DNA of 64,000 nt from Pontederia crassipes (taxonomy: Eukaryota; Streptophyta; Magnoliopsida; Commelinales; Pontederiaceae), in assembly GCA_030549335.1 (NCBI GenBank), contig CM060193.1:59983146-60047145 (forward strand). The letters are read 5' to 3'. The translations under genes were made by a program, and so were the position numbers. The notes under the pieces are model-generated. The model ran no database searches. It was not told the DNA's origin and saw nothing but the letters and a program-made list of their open reading frames with translations. Within the stretch, counting starts at the first letter, position 1, and each line of letters begins with the position of its first letter. Shown here piece after piece: positions 49,664-62,555 of this stretch.

Positions 49664-52600
49664 ATGAGCTGCGGAGGATTGACTCTTGTTCCTTCTCCCT
49701 TCCTTCACACGAACCCTAACCCTAGGTCTTTCCAGCCCGCTCCCGCTTCGCTCCACCGATCACTACGCCGCTCCGAATCAACGAGCATCGGGTTTCCCGG
49801 CGCCGCTCACCGCTCACGCAGGAGGTACTCCTCTTCCCTGTCACCGCCCTCGCCACAGTCATCGAGTTCTTTGGATATCCCCCTCCTACCATTCCAGATC
49901 GATGAGGTGATGCTTCTTCGACTTGGCTTATTGATTAGAATGCTAGCTAATCCCAAGTGTTGGTTCTTATGTATTAACGGTGACGAGGATAAAAGTTTGG
50001 TCCTTTAGGAATTCTTTGTATCATCTCATGCGGTTGCATAGGATAGATGCCAGCTAATTCAGGTGTATACAAGATCAAGTGAGAAAATAAGATTCTAATC
50101 TTCGGACTCCGCGTGGTGGTTGTTTGTGGATAGGTCTCAGAGGTAGGTAAGAAAACGATAATGCCTTTTAGTAATGAATTTGGATACAAAGGCAAGATGA
50201 AAGCATAAGGAGAATGAAGAAAATAGCTTCATGTGCAGGAATATGAATTTTGAGCTGCTCTGATACGAATTAAGTGGCATGACCTACTAGATGAGGCTAC
50301 AAGGACATCTGACCACATTTAGTTCTTCAAGTTTTCATTTGATGTCGATACAAAATAATTCATTGGAACCATGGAACGAGACATGACCACTTCTGACTGA
50401 TGTTGCATTGTGCCCTATGAAATATGGAAAGGAATGATGGGACGGAGGCCATTGGCCCTGATCGAAGTTTAATTATAAGTGAATTGATTTATTAATTGAT
50501 ATTACTATCATACTAAGGAGGGCTACTGTCATAAACTGGCGTGGCAGAATTAGTTGCATGTTTCTTGCATGCATTTCTATAATCTAATTTGCAGATTTTT
50601 TTATTCAGCCCATAAAAATGATTAGCACTAGACTGAAAATCTGACCACGTCATTTTCTCTCGGGCGATGGATGACAATTCAACATTATATTAAGATGTTT
50701 TTTTCTTCGAAGATCATGTTAAGACATTAACCATGGAGGATATGCTTACAATTCATCCTTAATTTCTTTTTTTCATGTTATTTGTTTAGGTTTTGATTCC
50801 ATCTGAGTGCAAGAATTTGCATTTATATGAAGCAAGGTACTTGGCCTTGTTGGAAGAGGTAACTTCTATTCACACGCTTATTTCACTTCTTTTACATTGT
50901 TTGTGCATAATTTATCTGAAAGTATGACTATGCCCAAAGTGGTCTTCTGATGACCGATAATATGATTATTTTTAGAAGACATTTATTTCTAAATTGAGAT
51001 ACAAGCACAATGCTCCATCAATGTTGATCAAATGAAACTAGAATAATAAATACCCTTAAACATAAGAAAACAATAAACATTGTAATGTATGTTTAGAGCA
51101 GAGAAGTGAATAGTGGCAATATCGTACATTTTTATTTTCTTTCTTGCCTCTTTTTTCAGTTTTGAATCTAAATCTCAAAGTTTGAATTCTATATCTTAAA
51201 ATAATTGTCCATTTTGTTTTCAAGTACAATGGGTATTTGTCAGTTCTCACTACTCTCCTTTTCTTTTCTCTCCTGTAGTCACTTTCTAAAAGAAATGGGA
51301 TGTTTGTGCACTTCGTACTGGATCCAGTTTTTAGCCGAAGATCTTCACAAGGAGAATCCTTTGCTGCTAGATATGGTTGTTTGGTCATTATAGAGAGTGT
51401 AAGTCAATGCATAAGTTTATTCTCACAACAACAACAACAACAAAGCCTTATCCCACTAGGTGGGGTCGGCTACATGGATCATACGACGCCATTCCGCTCA
51501 TTCGTTGATCCATATTCATGAAATTCGACAGGGTTTTACGCTGGCTGTCGGGGCCTAACACACCCCTCCTCCTTTATCCGGGCTTGGGACCGGTTATAAA
51601 ACATAGGCGGAGTTAAGTTTATTCTCACAAGATGAGTCCAAATTTAATCTTTTCTTTGTGATTTAGATCAAGCGTTTGGAGATTGGAGCATTGATTTCTA
51701 TTAGGGGCCTAGGCCGCGTTAGTATTGTGGATCTTTTGCAGGTAAGTGCAAAGTAAAGTTATGATGTAACCGAAAAAGTAAAGCTATGACAACTTACTAT
51801 TTATAGAGTGATGCAGGTAGCTCTAAATATGATATGTCTATCCTGAGTGGTATTTTAGCAGTGATCTTTCCTCATGTTTAAAATAGTTCTTCAGAAGGAT
51901 CTTTTGCACTTTCTTGAAACCATTGATGCAAATTATAGTTCCCTTTTTATTCATATCTTTGGTGATCAGCTATCTCCTTCATCAGTACCTAGTTATTTCA
52001 GTTGCAAGATAATTAGTTCTGTTTCTTTTTCTTTAACCTTGTGCATTTTAGTTGGTATATTCTTCATTCATTCAGATGGAACCTTACCTGAGAGGAGCTG
52101 TTGTGCCATTGCTAGATGATATTTGTTACAAGGACAGTGTACTGGATGGGAAACTTCAGAAGTTAAGAGAGTTGCTTGATAATCTTCATGATTTGCAAAT
52201 TAAACTGAAGGTACTGGTGTTTTCACGTGATCTGTTGATCGCAATATGTGGATTATTTTAAACTGACGTGTAAATTTTTCGGCATATCTTTAACCTTAAG
52301 GTGTCGAAGGAAGAAATGTTGGAAACTCCTATCAAGAACTCCTTGGTATGGGCATACAAGGACTTATACGGAAACTGTGATCAAGCTTTCATTCCAAAAC
52401 TGGCTGAGCGTATATCTTTTTCTGCACTTCAACCTGTTTCAGGTAAAAACAAAAAATTCCTTGGCTTGTTTACACTCTTGAATCGCCGACAATATTTCAT
52501 ACAATGCTTAATGAACTGCTAAATTTTTCACTGCCTTGTATGTTCATTCGGCATGTCAATTGAGTGTAAATATCAAAAGAAGTTAACATGCTTGGATCTA

Positions 52601-53961
52601 TAAATAACTGGATTTTAGAGCACACCAAGAATTTGGACTTATTCTTGTTGTCCACTTGAAATCATAGTGATAATGCTGATAACAGATATGTCAATATTAG
52701 ATTTCAGAAACTGGATTCTTTAGTGGATTCCTTATCAGTTGTTGTTCAGAAATTAAGAAAAATGAGCTCAAGCCAGATTGAACTGGCCAAGGGCCCAAGA
52801 CTCTTGGTTTTCAACTTCTAGTCAGAATATTCATCCTAACCAGACCAGCAATGATCTGTTATGAATCGGCTTATCAACCAGTTCGCATCATTAACATGCT
52901 TATTTGACATGCACAATAAACATGACTGATGAATGTACTACCTTACCACAAACTGTCTCATTTTAGTTATATCATACTGACTTTAACCAAGAGTACCTAT
53001 CAAACTGTAAATGAAAACTTCACTGAAGTACTAACTGGTTTTCAAGGTTGGGCAAAAGCCATCATCTCCTTTTGCTGGAAAGCCTGAGAAGTTGTAATGT
53101 TTGTGGCCTTACATTAAGAGCCTTCCATCTAAGTGAGTCGCTGACATACATAATCACCTTCATGATACCACAAAAGAGGATATGATGTTATCCCCTTAAA
53201 TAAGAAACTATACAGAGAGCAAATTCTTGGCATAAGTAAACACACGACAAATTTTAAATGCTTTATTATGCCAATTAAATTAATAGTATATTTTATAAAC
53301 TGTAATGATTTATTAATAATTATCACGTGCAATTAATTCTTAGTAGTTGACATTTAGAGGAGTTGGACAAGATGAACTGAGTCGCGTGTATGTACCTTCC
53401 AGATGAAGGATAGCAGCAATTGGTGTAGGGCCATATTGAGACACAGGAATGCATGTATCTTTCCAAAGGAGAGAATCTATATAGAAAATATAGTGGGAAG
53501 GGCGAGTGGTTTGATTAAGGAATGGGGGAATAATCAGTGACTTGCTTTGTAGAGATATATACATGTACATTCTTATAATGTAAAGTTGTTATCAATAAAA
53601 TGGATGGCTGACAAAATGTCCTGTATCCTCTTTACCCTAAAAAAAGTCATTTGCATATGTTTCAATTAAATTGTTTGTAAAAGTGCCCCAAATCTGAGAA
53701 CTTTTACACATATATATTTGACTGCACGTCATTGTTTGCATCTTCGGATACATGCTAATTGCTAACAAACATGTATGTTATATCAATGATGCTCTTATCT
53801 TAGGAATGTCAAACTCAGAATTGCTTACCATGCAAAAAGAAAAGCTAAGAGCAATGCATTCAATAGACACTTTGGAAAGGCTTGATTATGGGATTCAGTT
53901 CGTGCAGCAGAATATCAACATGGTTGCAGCAAAGCTTGCCATTCAATCTTTGGAGATGTAA
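49664..53961 (+). CDS. LON substrate-binding-domain protein, plastid type, 7 exons
   Basis: Exons 49,664-49,906, 50,790-50,858, 51,279-51,398, 51,667-51,741, 52,076-52,210, 52,301-52,442 and 53,804-53,961 join with GT/AG to 942 nt (313 residues). The first about 70 residues are Ser/Pro/Arg-rich, as in a chloroplast transit peptide. The LON N-terminal domain follows (VLIPSECKNLHLYEARYLALLEE, FAARYGCLVIIE, LEIGALISIRGLGRVSI). The last exon is helical (LLTMQKEKLRAMHSIDTLERL, ending LAIQSLEM). There is no ATPase or protease domain, so it is one of the stand-alone plant 'LON-domain' proteins with unproven function. Intron 3 contains a SINE. The last exon has a tandem copy at 62,398-62,555. Confidence 0.92.
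51429..51613 (-). mobile_element. Au-type SINE in LON-gene intron 3
   Basis: On the minus strand it starts AACTCCGCCTATG, has a box-B-like GGTCCCAAGCCC, and ends in the tail ...ggataaggctttgttgttg. A 17-bp target duplication TAAGTTTATTCTCACAA flanks it (51,412-51,428 and 51,614-51,630). Confidence 0.9.
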
Positions 53962-54228
53962 ATAGTCTGCATATCCTCATTATGATGGCACTCGGTTCAC
54001 TTATTCGTGAAGCCATATCAGTTGAAGCTGAACGCCCACTCAGATGAAAGTGTGTTGCTGCTTGTTGAACTCTGATCGAGTTTATGGAGAAGGCTACATT
54101 ATCTACTCTGTGAGAAATGACCTTGTTGGGCAGAAATATTAATACTATGAGACATTGTACAATTGATTTATGACATGTTTGTAAGAGTGCCCAAATGTTA
54201 GTACTCCGGTTACAGATATTAAATGTAA
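53478..54228. repeat. Tandem duplication, unit 1 (LON-gene 3' end)
   Basis: Starts 'tatatagaaaatatagtggg' like 61,385. Covers the end of intron 6, the last exon and 3' flank. Compared with unit 2 it lacks about 90 bases after the exon and lacks the hAT insertion. It ends at the target site of the LTR element at 54,229. Confidence 0.92.
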
Positions 54229-54767
54229 CGCCCAGCTACTAGTTTGGCACCACAAGGGATGAACCGTAAAATAAATCGCTTAAATTCAAATTCAAATGTT
54301 CAATGAAAAAAAAAACAACGTTCGAAATAAACAAAGTTTGAATTTTTTTAAAAATTTCGACGTATGTCTAAATTTGTCCATACGTCATATACAACATTTC
54401 ATATGATTCATCACAAGCATTTCAATCTCAAAAGTTTAACCATCACAGGCAATTATAAGAAATATTTCTGACATTTTATAGTAGGAATTAAAAAGTGGGA
54501 CTCAAGTCCAAATCACTGAGTCTCACTCTCAAATCAAAACTACAAGCCACATGCTCGTAAATCATATATCATGAGCGTCCATCGTTCTACATTACTAATC
54601 CAACAACTCCAAACCATTTACAACATTCTTCTAGTTAATAATTTGTATAAGATGCGAATGAAATACAAAAAATAACCAAAAATCACGATCACGACTCTCA
54701 CACAAGGTCAATCCCTAGACCCTTACATTTTGTATTTCATGTCAAGCAATAAGACTTTCCTTCAACA

Positions 54768-54953
54768 ACAACAACAACAACAACAACAAAGCCTTATCCC
54801 ACTAGGTGGGGTCGGCTACATGGATCATACGACGCCATATTCGTTGATCCATGTTCATAAGATTCGACATGATTTTATGCTGGCTGTCGGGGCCTAACAC
54901 AACCCTCCTCCTTTATCCGGGCTTGGGACCGGCTATAAAATATAGGCGGAGTT
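54768..54953 (-). mobile_element. Au-type SINE in outer LTR element
   Basis: Same family and orientation as 51,429-51,613, with nearly the same length. Target duplication ACTTTCCTTCAACA (54,754-54,767 and 54,954-54,967). Confidence 0.9.
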
Positions 54954-55277
54954 ACTTTCCTTCAACACCTGCAAAAAAAATTAAAATACGAGGGGTGAGC
55001 ATCAATAAGCTCAGTGATAATGGAAATCCATAAATCATAAAACTCAGAAATCAAATCTTTTGCGTGAATCAATGAAACTCGAACAGAAATGGTGCATATG
55101 TATGTCATGCATGCAAGAAAGGTTGTTTTCATGCTCCACCGTTTTACAAGGTCATAATCTATGGGGTCATGCGCGCGTACTCGCTCCTCGGGCCCTATTT
55201 CATGCCAAGAGCTATGACATTTACTTATCAAGTCATATTTCATGCCAAGAGTTAAAAGCTATTATCTCCCCCACACA

Positions 55278-55944
55278 TGTCACGGGGTCATTCTCGGATA
55301 TTAGACCACGTGCGGCGACTAGGCGAAAAGGCACCTAGCCAAGCCTATTTTGAATGGCAGCAGAAGTTTTATGATCGAGACGACTATGCCGAGAGTCGCT
55401 TTTATAGGTATTTAATCACGGACATGACTAGAGTGTTGGACTACTCGTCATGGGACTGTGGTATTACCGCGTTGCGACACTAATACAAGCGCTTGAGCGC
55501 TTAAAGTCCGAAGGGGCGACGAAGGGACCACGGGACACCATGAAGGAACACCGATGTGGGTTGCCACCCCACGCTCAAGGTCATGACACTAGAATTAAAG
55601 GAAAGCTTACTTATATTAAATATGATGAAATATAACATACAATTGGGCCTCGAAAGGCACTAGTGAACTCCTCCCAGTGTACCGTAGGTATAGGAGTCTT
55701 ATTACATATTGAAGATGCAAAAGGCGTACTCTATGGGAACGTCACCTACTTGGCCATTCATAAAGATGGCCTTACAAGATAAATGCCCTAAGGTCGGATA
55801 ACTTGGTACTCCGCAATATTACGCAGGACGGGACGGCTGCATGTGTTCCATTGTTTCGGCGCTGAGCGGCCGAGGGCTATAAGTTGAGCGGCACTGGTGC
55901 CACGAGACTTCACGCTTCGTGTCACGAAAAAATGCCCCGTAACA
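55278..55944 (-). repeat. Left (3') LTR of inner element
   Basis: Direct repeat of 58,923-59,587, with scattered substitutions. Confidence 0.88.
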
Positions 55945-58922
55945 TTCTCCCCCACCAAAGTCGGCGACGCCCCCGACGCCGTTGTCCGGGCTTCCTCGGG
56001 ACCTTCGTCTTCAGTCTTGACTTCGCTTGTCTCGTTCAATTCTGCTTTCTTTACATTGACTTCTACTTCACCAGCATCACGCAACGCCAGGAATGCCCGC
56101 TCCTTGGGGTCTCGCTGAGGACTCCTCCCTCAGGCCTGCTTCGCTTGCTGATCCTTCGTCCAATCCGAGGTCATCACTTGTGCAGCGCCAGTGGAGTCTG
56201 CCATGTGCGGTCTAACTTCAGCAAGCAACTATCCGTCCATCAAGTCTCTGTTGGCTTCACTTCTCTTCGACTTGCGTAGCGTCAACTTGTGTGGTTTGGC
56301 TTCTTTGGGGTGAAACAACTCTTGTATGCCTTCAGAAATAGCTCGGAGAAGAGTTGTCTCAGGGTCGTGTAGAACACGATGAAGAGTCTCGCCATTCGAC
56401 CTGCATGACTTGACTCGATGTCTTTATGTTGCGGATGGCCTCAGCATAAGGTCTCCCTTACGTCGAATGCGAAATACAGGACCATCTTACCCTCGATGAT
56501 CGTTCTTGAATTTCGACGGCTTAAAGCAGCACTAGCTCTTCGATGTCGATGCTTGTAGCTTGTCTGCTTCGGGTCATTATGATGAGCGACAAGAGTCTTC
56601 CCACAGATGCTTCGGGACGCTTCAGGTCTCTTTGTGGGCTTGACTCAACGTCTCTTGCAAATGGTTGCAACGTAGAGTCTTCCATACCTCTGCCAAACGA
56701 AAAGCGCAGGACCACCTCCTCCTTGATGATCATCTGATGTTTCGGCAATCTTGAGGCGGGACAAGGTTCTTTGATATAGCAATCCATGCCTTGTCCATCC
56801 AAGTCGCCATAGTGGGCGACGAGAGTCTCCCCACGTTCCCTTGGGGTTCAACTCAATGTCTCCAAGTTGCAGATGGCTGCAACGTTGAGTCATTCGTCCG
56901 TCGAGCATTGAGAGCAGCTCCACCTTACCCTTGGTGGACATGAGATATCTCGACGGTTTGAGGTGGAGCAAGGTTCTTTGGTATAACATTCCGCACCTTA
57001 TCCACTCCCAGTCGCTATAATGAGCGACGATGAGAGTCTCCCCACATGTGCTTGTGCTTCGACTCGATTCCTACTTCGATGGGCGATCTTTGTCTTTGGC
57101 ATGAGTAGCTTCTTCCTTGCGATTTGAACTTCTCTCCCACACCATTGCCCTGTGGTATGGCACTTGTCACGATTGACTTGGCAGCGACGATTAGTGAGCG
57201 AAGGTTGGATGATCCTATCATTTCAACTCCTTGCTAGTCCAAAGCTTCTAACCCCTCTGCTTGAAGAGCACCAACACTAGATCTTCATCCTCCTGAGAAC
57301 ACTGTAGGCGGAGCTCGGTGATTCCTTTCACTTCCTCCTTCAACATATCCATCTGGCTGATGCTGAACAATGTGATCTTGACCTCCAGTCCCAACTTGTC
57401 AGGGCTTATATAATTAATGAACTGTCACTTCTTCTGTCCCACGTCTCCCTGGGATGCATGTTTGCCACATTCCACATTGTCGCGATAGCAACGCCATCCT
57501 GAGTTTGCCACATCTTGTAGGGTTCTTGGGATATGCCTTCTTCCGATTTTGGGACCTCTTTTGAAGCTTCGACAACCTCTCTAGGTATGGACGGAGTGAT
57601 ACCAATGTGCTTATTCATGAGAGGATACCCCTTTGATACTCGTCCATCCACACCTCGAACAAAGTAATGTCATTGTGCCTATCATCCTAGATCATGCACC
57701 TTTGACATACTTGTCCACCGGGCGGCTTGACCCTCACGAAAGAGTAGTCGTTCCGGGCCTTCACCGATCCATGGGGATGCTCGTGAAGACGCTCCGCTTA
57801 GATAAGCGGATTGCGGTTGGTAAACTCGTGGCACAAGCCCCCAACTTCACCTCCATCTTTCTTCGAAGGGACGACATCGTCAGTGTGTCCTTCAAAACCT
57901 TCGCATTGCGATCCTTGGAGGCCGCTTCGATTACTCGAGGTGATGTCCGAAAGGAAAGGGCACTCCTTCCTTCGGTTGGCGGCGGAACGCTTGACAGCAG
58001 CATGCCAAGGTTCGCCGATGCTTGATGCTCAAACCATTTGCCAAATTAGTCGCTGAGTTGAGGCGTCGATTTGCGTTGGCATGTATCAGGTTCGTCCCAC
58101 TCCTCGATGGATGATGTTACGCCGCTTGCGGGACGACACTTGATGAGGTAGGCAAGGCTGACAGCTCGTCCTCAAGTGTTTGCAAGTAATCAACGCTTCA
58201 CTCCATCTTACGAAAGTCATCTTGGCGTGGGAGACGATGCTACGGCATGACAAGGCGCTTGTACTTGATGCTCCTTGGCCGAGAGGATGATATCCCTTAG
58301 CCGAAAAGGGACCATGAACTTTGATGCTTAACCTTTAGCCAACTTCTCCCGTGAAGCAGTTGTGCACTTCACGTTGCATGACTGGGCATGCAATGCGACA
58401 TCACGTAATACCGAGCAGCGCCAGGTTGTCATCATAATGCATGACCGACAGTCCTTGAATGTGACATGGGTCCTCCGAGTTACACAACGTTTGTGTAAGC
58501 GACCTCTTGGTATGGGTAGCGCAAGACCATCATGCGGAGCATATGGCCACTCTTGACGCAGCGCGACACTTCAAGATTCCCTTGACTGTATACCTGGGGT
58601 GGTTGATCTACTCGAGTGAACGACGCATGACCATCCCGATTAGGCGGGACGATCAGTCCGCCATCATGATGCATGACGGACGTTCCTTGACACGGCACGA
58701 GTGTATGAGGAACATACTGTGGGGCACGATTAGGCGTGCGGTGAGGAAGCTTGCCACGCATTCCTCGTTGGCGTCCATGATCGAAGACCATGGTACCAGC
58801 GCACCTGGGCGTGAGGGAGTATTTGAGCGGAAGCACTTTTCCTACGCCAGGGCACATTGCGACGACACAAGCGAGTCATCGTCGTGCGCAATCCGAGCAG
58901 GAAGAACTGCTCTGATATCACT

Positions 58923-59587
58923 TATCACGGGTCATTCTCGGACATTAGACCACGTGCAGCGATTAGGCGGAAAGGCACCTAGCCAAGCCTGTTTTGAATG
59001 GCAGCGGAAGTTTTATGATCGAGACGACTATGCCGAGAGTTGCTCTTATAGACATTCAATCACGGACATGATTAGAGTGTTGGATTACTCGTCATGGGAC
59101 CGTGATATTAGCGTGTTGCGGCACTAATACAGACGCTTGGGCCCTTAAAGTCCGAATGGGCGACGCAGGGACCACGGGACGCCACGAAGGAACACCGATA
59201 TGGGTTGCCACCTCACGCTCAAGGCCATGACACTATAATTAAAGTAAAACTTACTTGTATTAAATATGATGAAACATAACATACAATTGGGCCTCGGAAG
59301 GCACTAGTGAACTTCTCCCAGTGTACCGTAGGTATAGGAGTCTTATTACATATTGAAGATGCAAAAGACATATTCTACGGGACGTCACCTACTTGGCCAT
59401 TCATAAGGACGGCCTTACAAGATAAATGCCCTAAGGGCGGATAACTTGGTACTCCGTAATATTACGCAGTGCGAGGTGACTGCATGTGTTCCATTATTTC
59501 GACGCTGAGTGGCCGAGGGCTATAAGTTGAGCGGCACTGGTGCCGCGAGGCTTCACGCTTCGTGTCACGGGAAAACGCCCCGTGACA
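58923..59587 (-). repeat. Right (5') LTR of inner element
   Basis: Direct repeat of 55,278-55,944. Followed on the right by a (CA)n/C-rich tract at 59,585-59,619. Confidence 0.88.
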
Positions 59588-59619
59588 CACACACACCCCA
59601 CCCCCCACCCCCACCCCCG

Positions 59620-61352
59620 GGCCATATTTCATGCCAAGGGATATCTTTACTAAGTTGCCTATCGGCTAATAATATCGCTCCTCGGGCCTTATTTCATACC
59701 GAGAGCTATAACATCCGCTCCTCAGGCCCTATTTCATGCCAAGAGCATTACCGCCCCCCAAATGGTCATCTCGATGTTGATCAAGCATCCGAGATAGAAC
59801 ATGCAAAAATCATTTTTAATGTGTGATGCATGAATGCAATGTAGCACATCTTTAACTTGATCATAATCCAACCGATTTCAAGTAATCCAATAAACTCATA
59901 TATAAAACTGGCATCATACTTCATATGAGAATTCATCATTTAGCAAGGCAATATATCGAGCATCGGGGCATATGGAAACATTCATACATTCAAAACTTTA
60001 CACATATCAAGCCAATAAAATCCACTCCACATCAGTATGGAAAAGAAACATGTAATTGCTTGAAGGCCATCATCACCATCTTTATGAATAAACCCACTCA
60101 CCTTGGATTACGTCGAGTCTCAACTACCTCCCGTCTGAATCCGATCAAAGAGAGGAATACCTATTATATTCATTTAAACATTATTTAAAAACATAAGCTT
60201 ATCATTTAGAACATTTATCACTTATAAGTATCATTTATCTTATAATTCATTAATCACTTCATAGTAATCTTTTTAATGACATCTTGATACTTAGAATTAT
60301 AATTTATAAATATTTTACCTAAGTTCATAATTAACACATTATAACATGCATATAAACTAATTTCATAAATTGATCAACACTATGGGCTTTTAGTATGCTT
60401 ACCAATAGGAGAAAAGAAATCGTCACTAATAGCACTCTACTCAAAACTCAATGGACAGTCACCTATCATATCTAATTAAGCATGCAATAATTTGAATTAG
60501 ACACTATAACTAATTTTTATCAATTATAAAATTAAATCTTATAAATAGTCTCGGACACCAACCATCCTTATTACAACAATGAAACCCCGCTCTCGAAACC
60601 AAAGCCGCACCCATCGAAACATTGAACACAATCGCCTATCGCCTTTTCATCAATAATAAACATTATTATTTAAAATAAGTTCACATAATTATAATTAGAT
60701 ATAATATGTACATCTCCCTTTCTCTTACTAAGGATGAATCATCGAAAACGTCGGAGGATGGTCGAAAACCTAATACATTTCTCCCTCCTGTAAGCACCTA
60801 TCATATCGTTGTAGTGGGTTAGTCAAAGCCTCCCACTAGCTCGCCGAAAATGTCGCCAGAAAAAGGTTGCCAGAAAAATCCAATCTCAACCATCTACAAG
60901 ATTGGGAGCACAAGCACATTTACAAACCCTTAAAATCAATCTAATCGACCTAAGAATGATGCATATCTCACCAGAAGAAAAATCGGCATAAATCGGAGCC
61001 GGAACGGTCGCCGAAGAACTCCCCCTTTTCTCACGTTCGACAGTTACTGTGTCGTCTATGGTGAACTGATCTTCTCCTAACATATGTCAAAATGTTCATC
61101 TCATCATCCTCTTTCCATCGATACCTCTCGTGCGAAAAACGGTGGCCAGACGATGGAGAACGAGTGGCAGAAAGTGAGGGGCGCCTAGAGCGTCTCTCGT
61201 GCGCATAGGTGAACGAGTGTGAAGAAATGTGAGGAGAGGAAGACGATGTCTTCTCTCTCCACCTTTCCACATTTTTCTTTTTTTTTGCCAAAAGATCGAA
61301 GCGTCCCTCCTTTTAAAAGTATTTACATTTTTTTATTGCAGGACATTACATT
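59620..61352. other. Right part of outer LTR element
   Basis: Noncoding, AT-rich to about 60,700, then a more GC-rich stretch to 61,300. No domain recognised in any frame. Confidence 0.5.
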
Positions 61353-61547
61353 AAACACGTGCAAGTTTTGAATGTGGACCCAGTTATATAGAAAATATAG
61401 TGGGAAAGGCGAGTGGTTTGATTAAGGAACTGGGGAATAATTAATGACTTGCTTTGTAGAGATATATACATGTACATTCTTATAATGTAAACAAAATGTC
61501 TGCTATCCTCTTTACCTTAAAAGAAAGTCATTTGCATATGTTTCAAT

Positions 61548-62252
61548 CAATGTTATCAAAATCGGACCGGATCGATCAGTTCAACCGGTTCAATCGTGAA
61601 CCGGCAGAAAATCTGGTTTGATTTTATGTTAAAATTGGTTTTGGCATTGAATCAGGAAAACTGGTTGAACCGGTCAACTCGGTTCAATGCAAGTTTTGAA
61701 GAATAAAATTGAAAAATTATAAAAATAGGAAAGGAAAAAAAGGAAAAAGGAAAGAAATATAACAAAGGTAAAAAAAGGAGGGAATATGACATGTCTAAAA
61801 TTAAATAGGAATTGAAATAAAAAAGTAGGTATTTAAAATTGAATAACAATAAATTGAAAATTATCAATGGGCATAAATAAAGGAAATAAAAAGGAAAGTG
61901 TTAAAGAAAAAGAGAAATAAGAATAATTTAAGATAAAATTTATTAATATAGCATCTATCATTAATAAATAATAGATATTAAATTAATAATAATCTATTTA
62001 TATTTATATGTTAATCATTATTAAAATTTTAATAAATAAAAATATGTTATATTAATTTTTAATATTATTAATAAGTTATTAGCATAATATTCATATACTA
62101 TATCATGTAATTTATATTACATCTTTATAATTATTATAAATAATATTATTTTAATAAAATTCGGTTCAATCCGATCGAACCCGGTCGGATCGGTCCAACC
62201 ACGACCCAATAAGAAGCTCGGTCCGGTCGCCGGTCCGATTCTGAAAACATTG
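61548..62252. mobile_element. Non-autonomous hAT-type element (705 bp)
   Basis: Ends CAATGTTATCAAAATCGG and, inverted, CAATGTTTTCAGAATCGG. The 8-bp target duplication GTTTCAAT lies at 61,540-61,547 and 62,253-62,260. Unit 1 has the single, empty site at 53,659-53,666. The interior is AT-rich with CCGGTT-type words near both ends. Confidence 0.92.
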
Positions 62253-62397
62253 GTTTCAATTAAATTGTTTGTAAAAGTTCTCCAAATCTCAGAACTTTTA
62301 CACATATATATTTGACTGCGCGTCATTGTTTGCATATTCGGATACATGCTAATTGCTAACAAACATGTATGTTATATCAATGATGCTCTTATCTTAG

Positions 62398-62555
62398 GAA
62401 TGTCAAACTCAGGGTTGCTTACCATGCAAAAAGAAAAGCTAAGAGCAATGGATTCAATAGACACTTTAGAAAGGCTTGATTATGGGATTCAGTTCGTGCA
62501 GCAGAATATCAACATGGTTGCAGCAAAGCTTGCCATTCAATCTTTGGAGATGTAA
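62398..62555 (+). pseudogene. Duplicate last exon of LON-domain gene
   Basis: Same 158-bp length, same acceptor AG and same stop as 53,804-53,961. It differs by two residues (Glu to Gly, His to Asp). There are no upstream exons of its own, so it is either dead or usable only as an alternative last exon of the LON-domain gene. Confidence 0.85.

Larger units (their letters stand above)
55278..59587 (-). mobile_element. Inner non-autonomous LTR element (LARD-like)
   Basis: LTRs of about 666 bp at 55,278-55,944 and 58,923-59,587, with ends TGTCACGGGG / CCCCGTGACA. Orientation is minus: the primer-binding site TGATATCAGAGC (58,920-58,909, initiator tRNA-Met type) follows the right LTR, and the purine tract GGTGGGGGAGAA lies at 55,956-55,945 before the left LTR. 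The 3-kb interior has no gag or pol domain and holds a degenerate repeat of about 205-235 bp around the phrase 'gagcgacgagagtct(t/c)cccac' (56,584, 56,815, 57,021). Confidence 0.83.
54229..61352. mobile_element. Outer LTR-type element (probable solo LTR) with nested insertions
   Basis: Ends are TGTAACGCCC and ...GACATTACA, flanked by the 5-bp target duplication TTAAA (54,224-54,228 and 61,353-61,357). Without the inner element about 2.8 kb remain, with no recognisable retrotransposon protein, which fits a solo LTR of a large gypsy element. A roughly 38-bp phrase 'ctcgggccctatttcatgccaagagctat' repeats at 55,185-55,255 and 59,615-59,745. Confidence 0.68.

Noticed and set aside
55797..58857. 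Many 60-130 codon open frames in the inner LTR element
   Set aside because: No gag, pol or host motif; they overlap in several frames, as expected in GC-richer repetitive DNA.
59585..59600. Target duplication of the inner LTR element
   Set aside because: ACACA on the left and CACAC on the right lie in a simple CA repeat, so a true duplication cannot be told from slippage.
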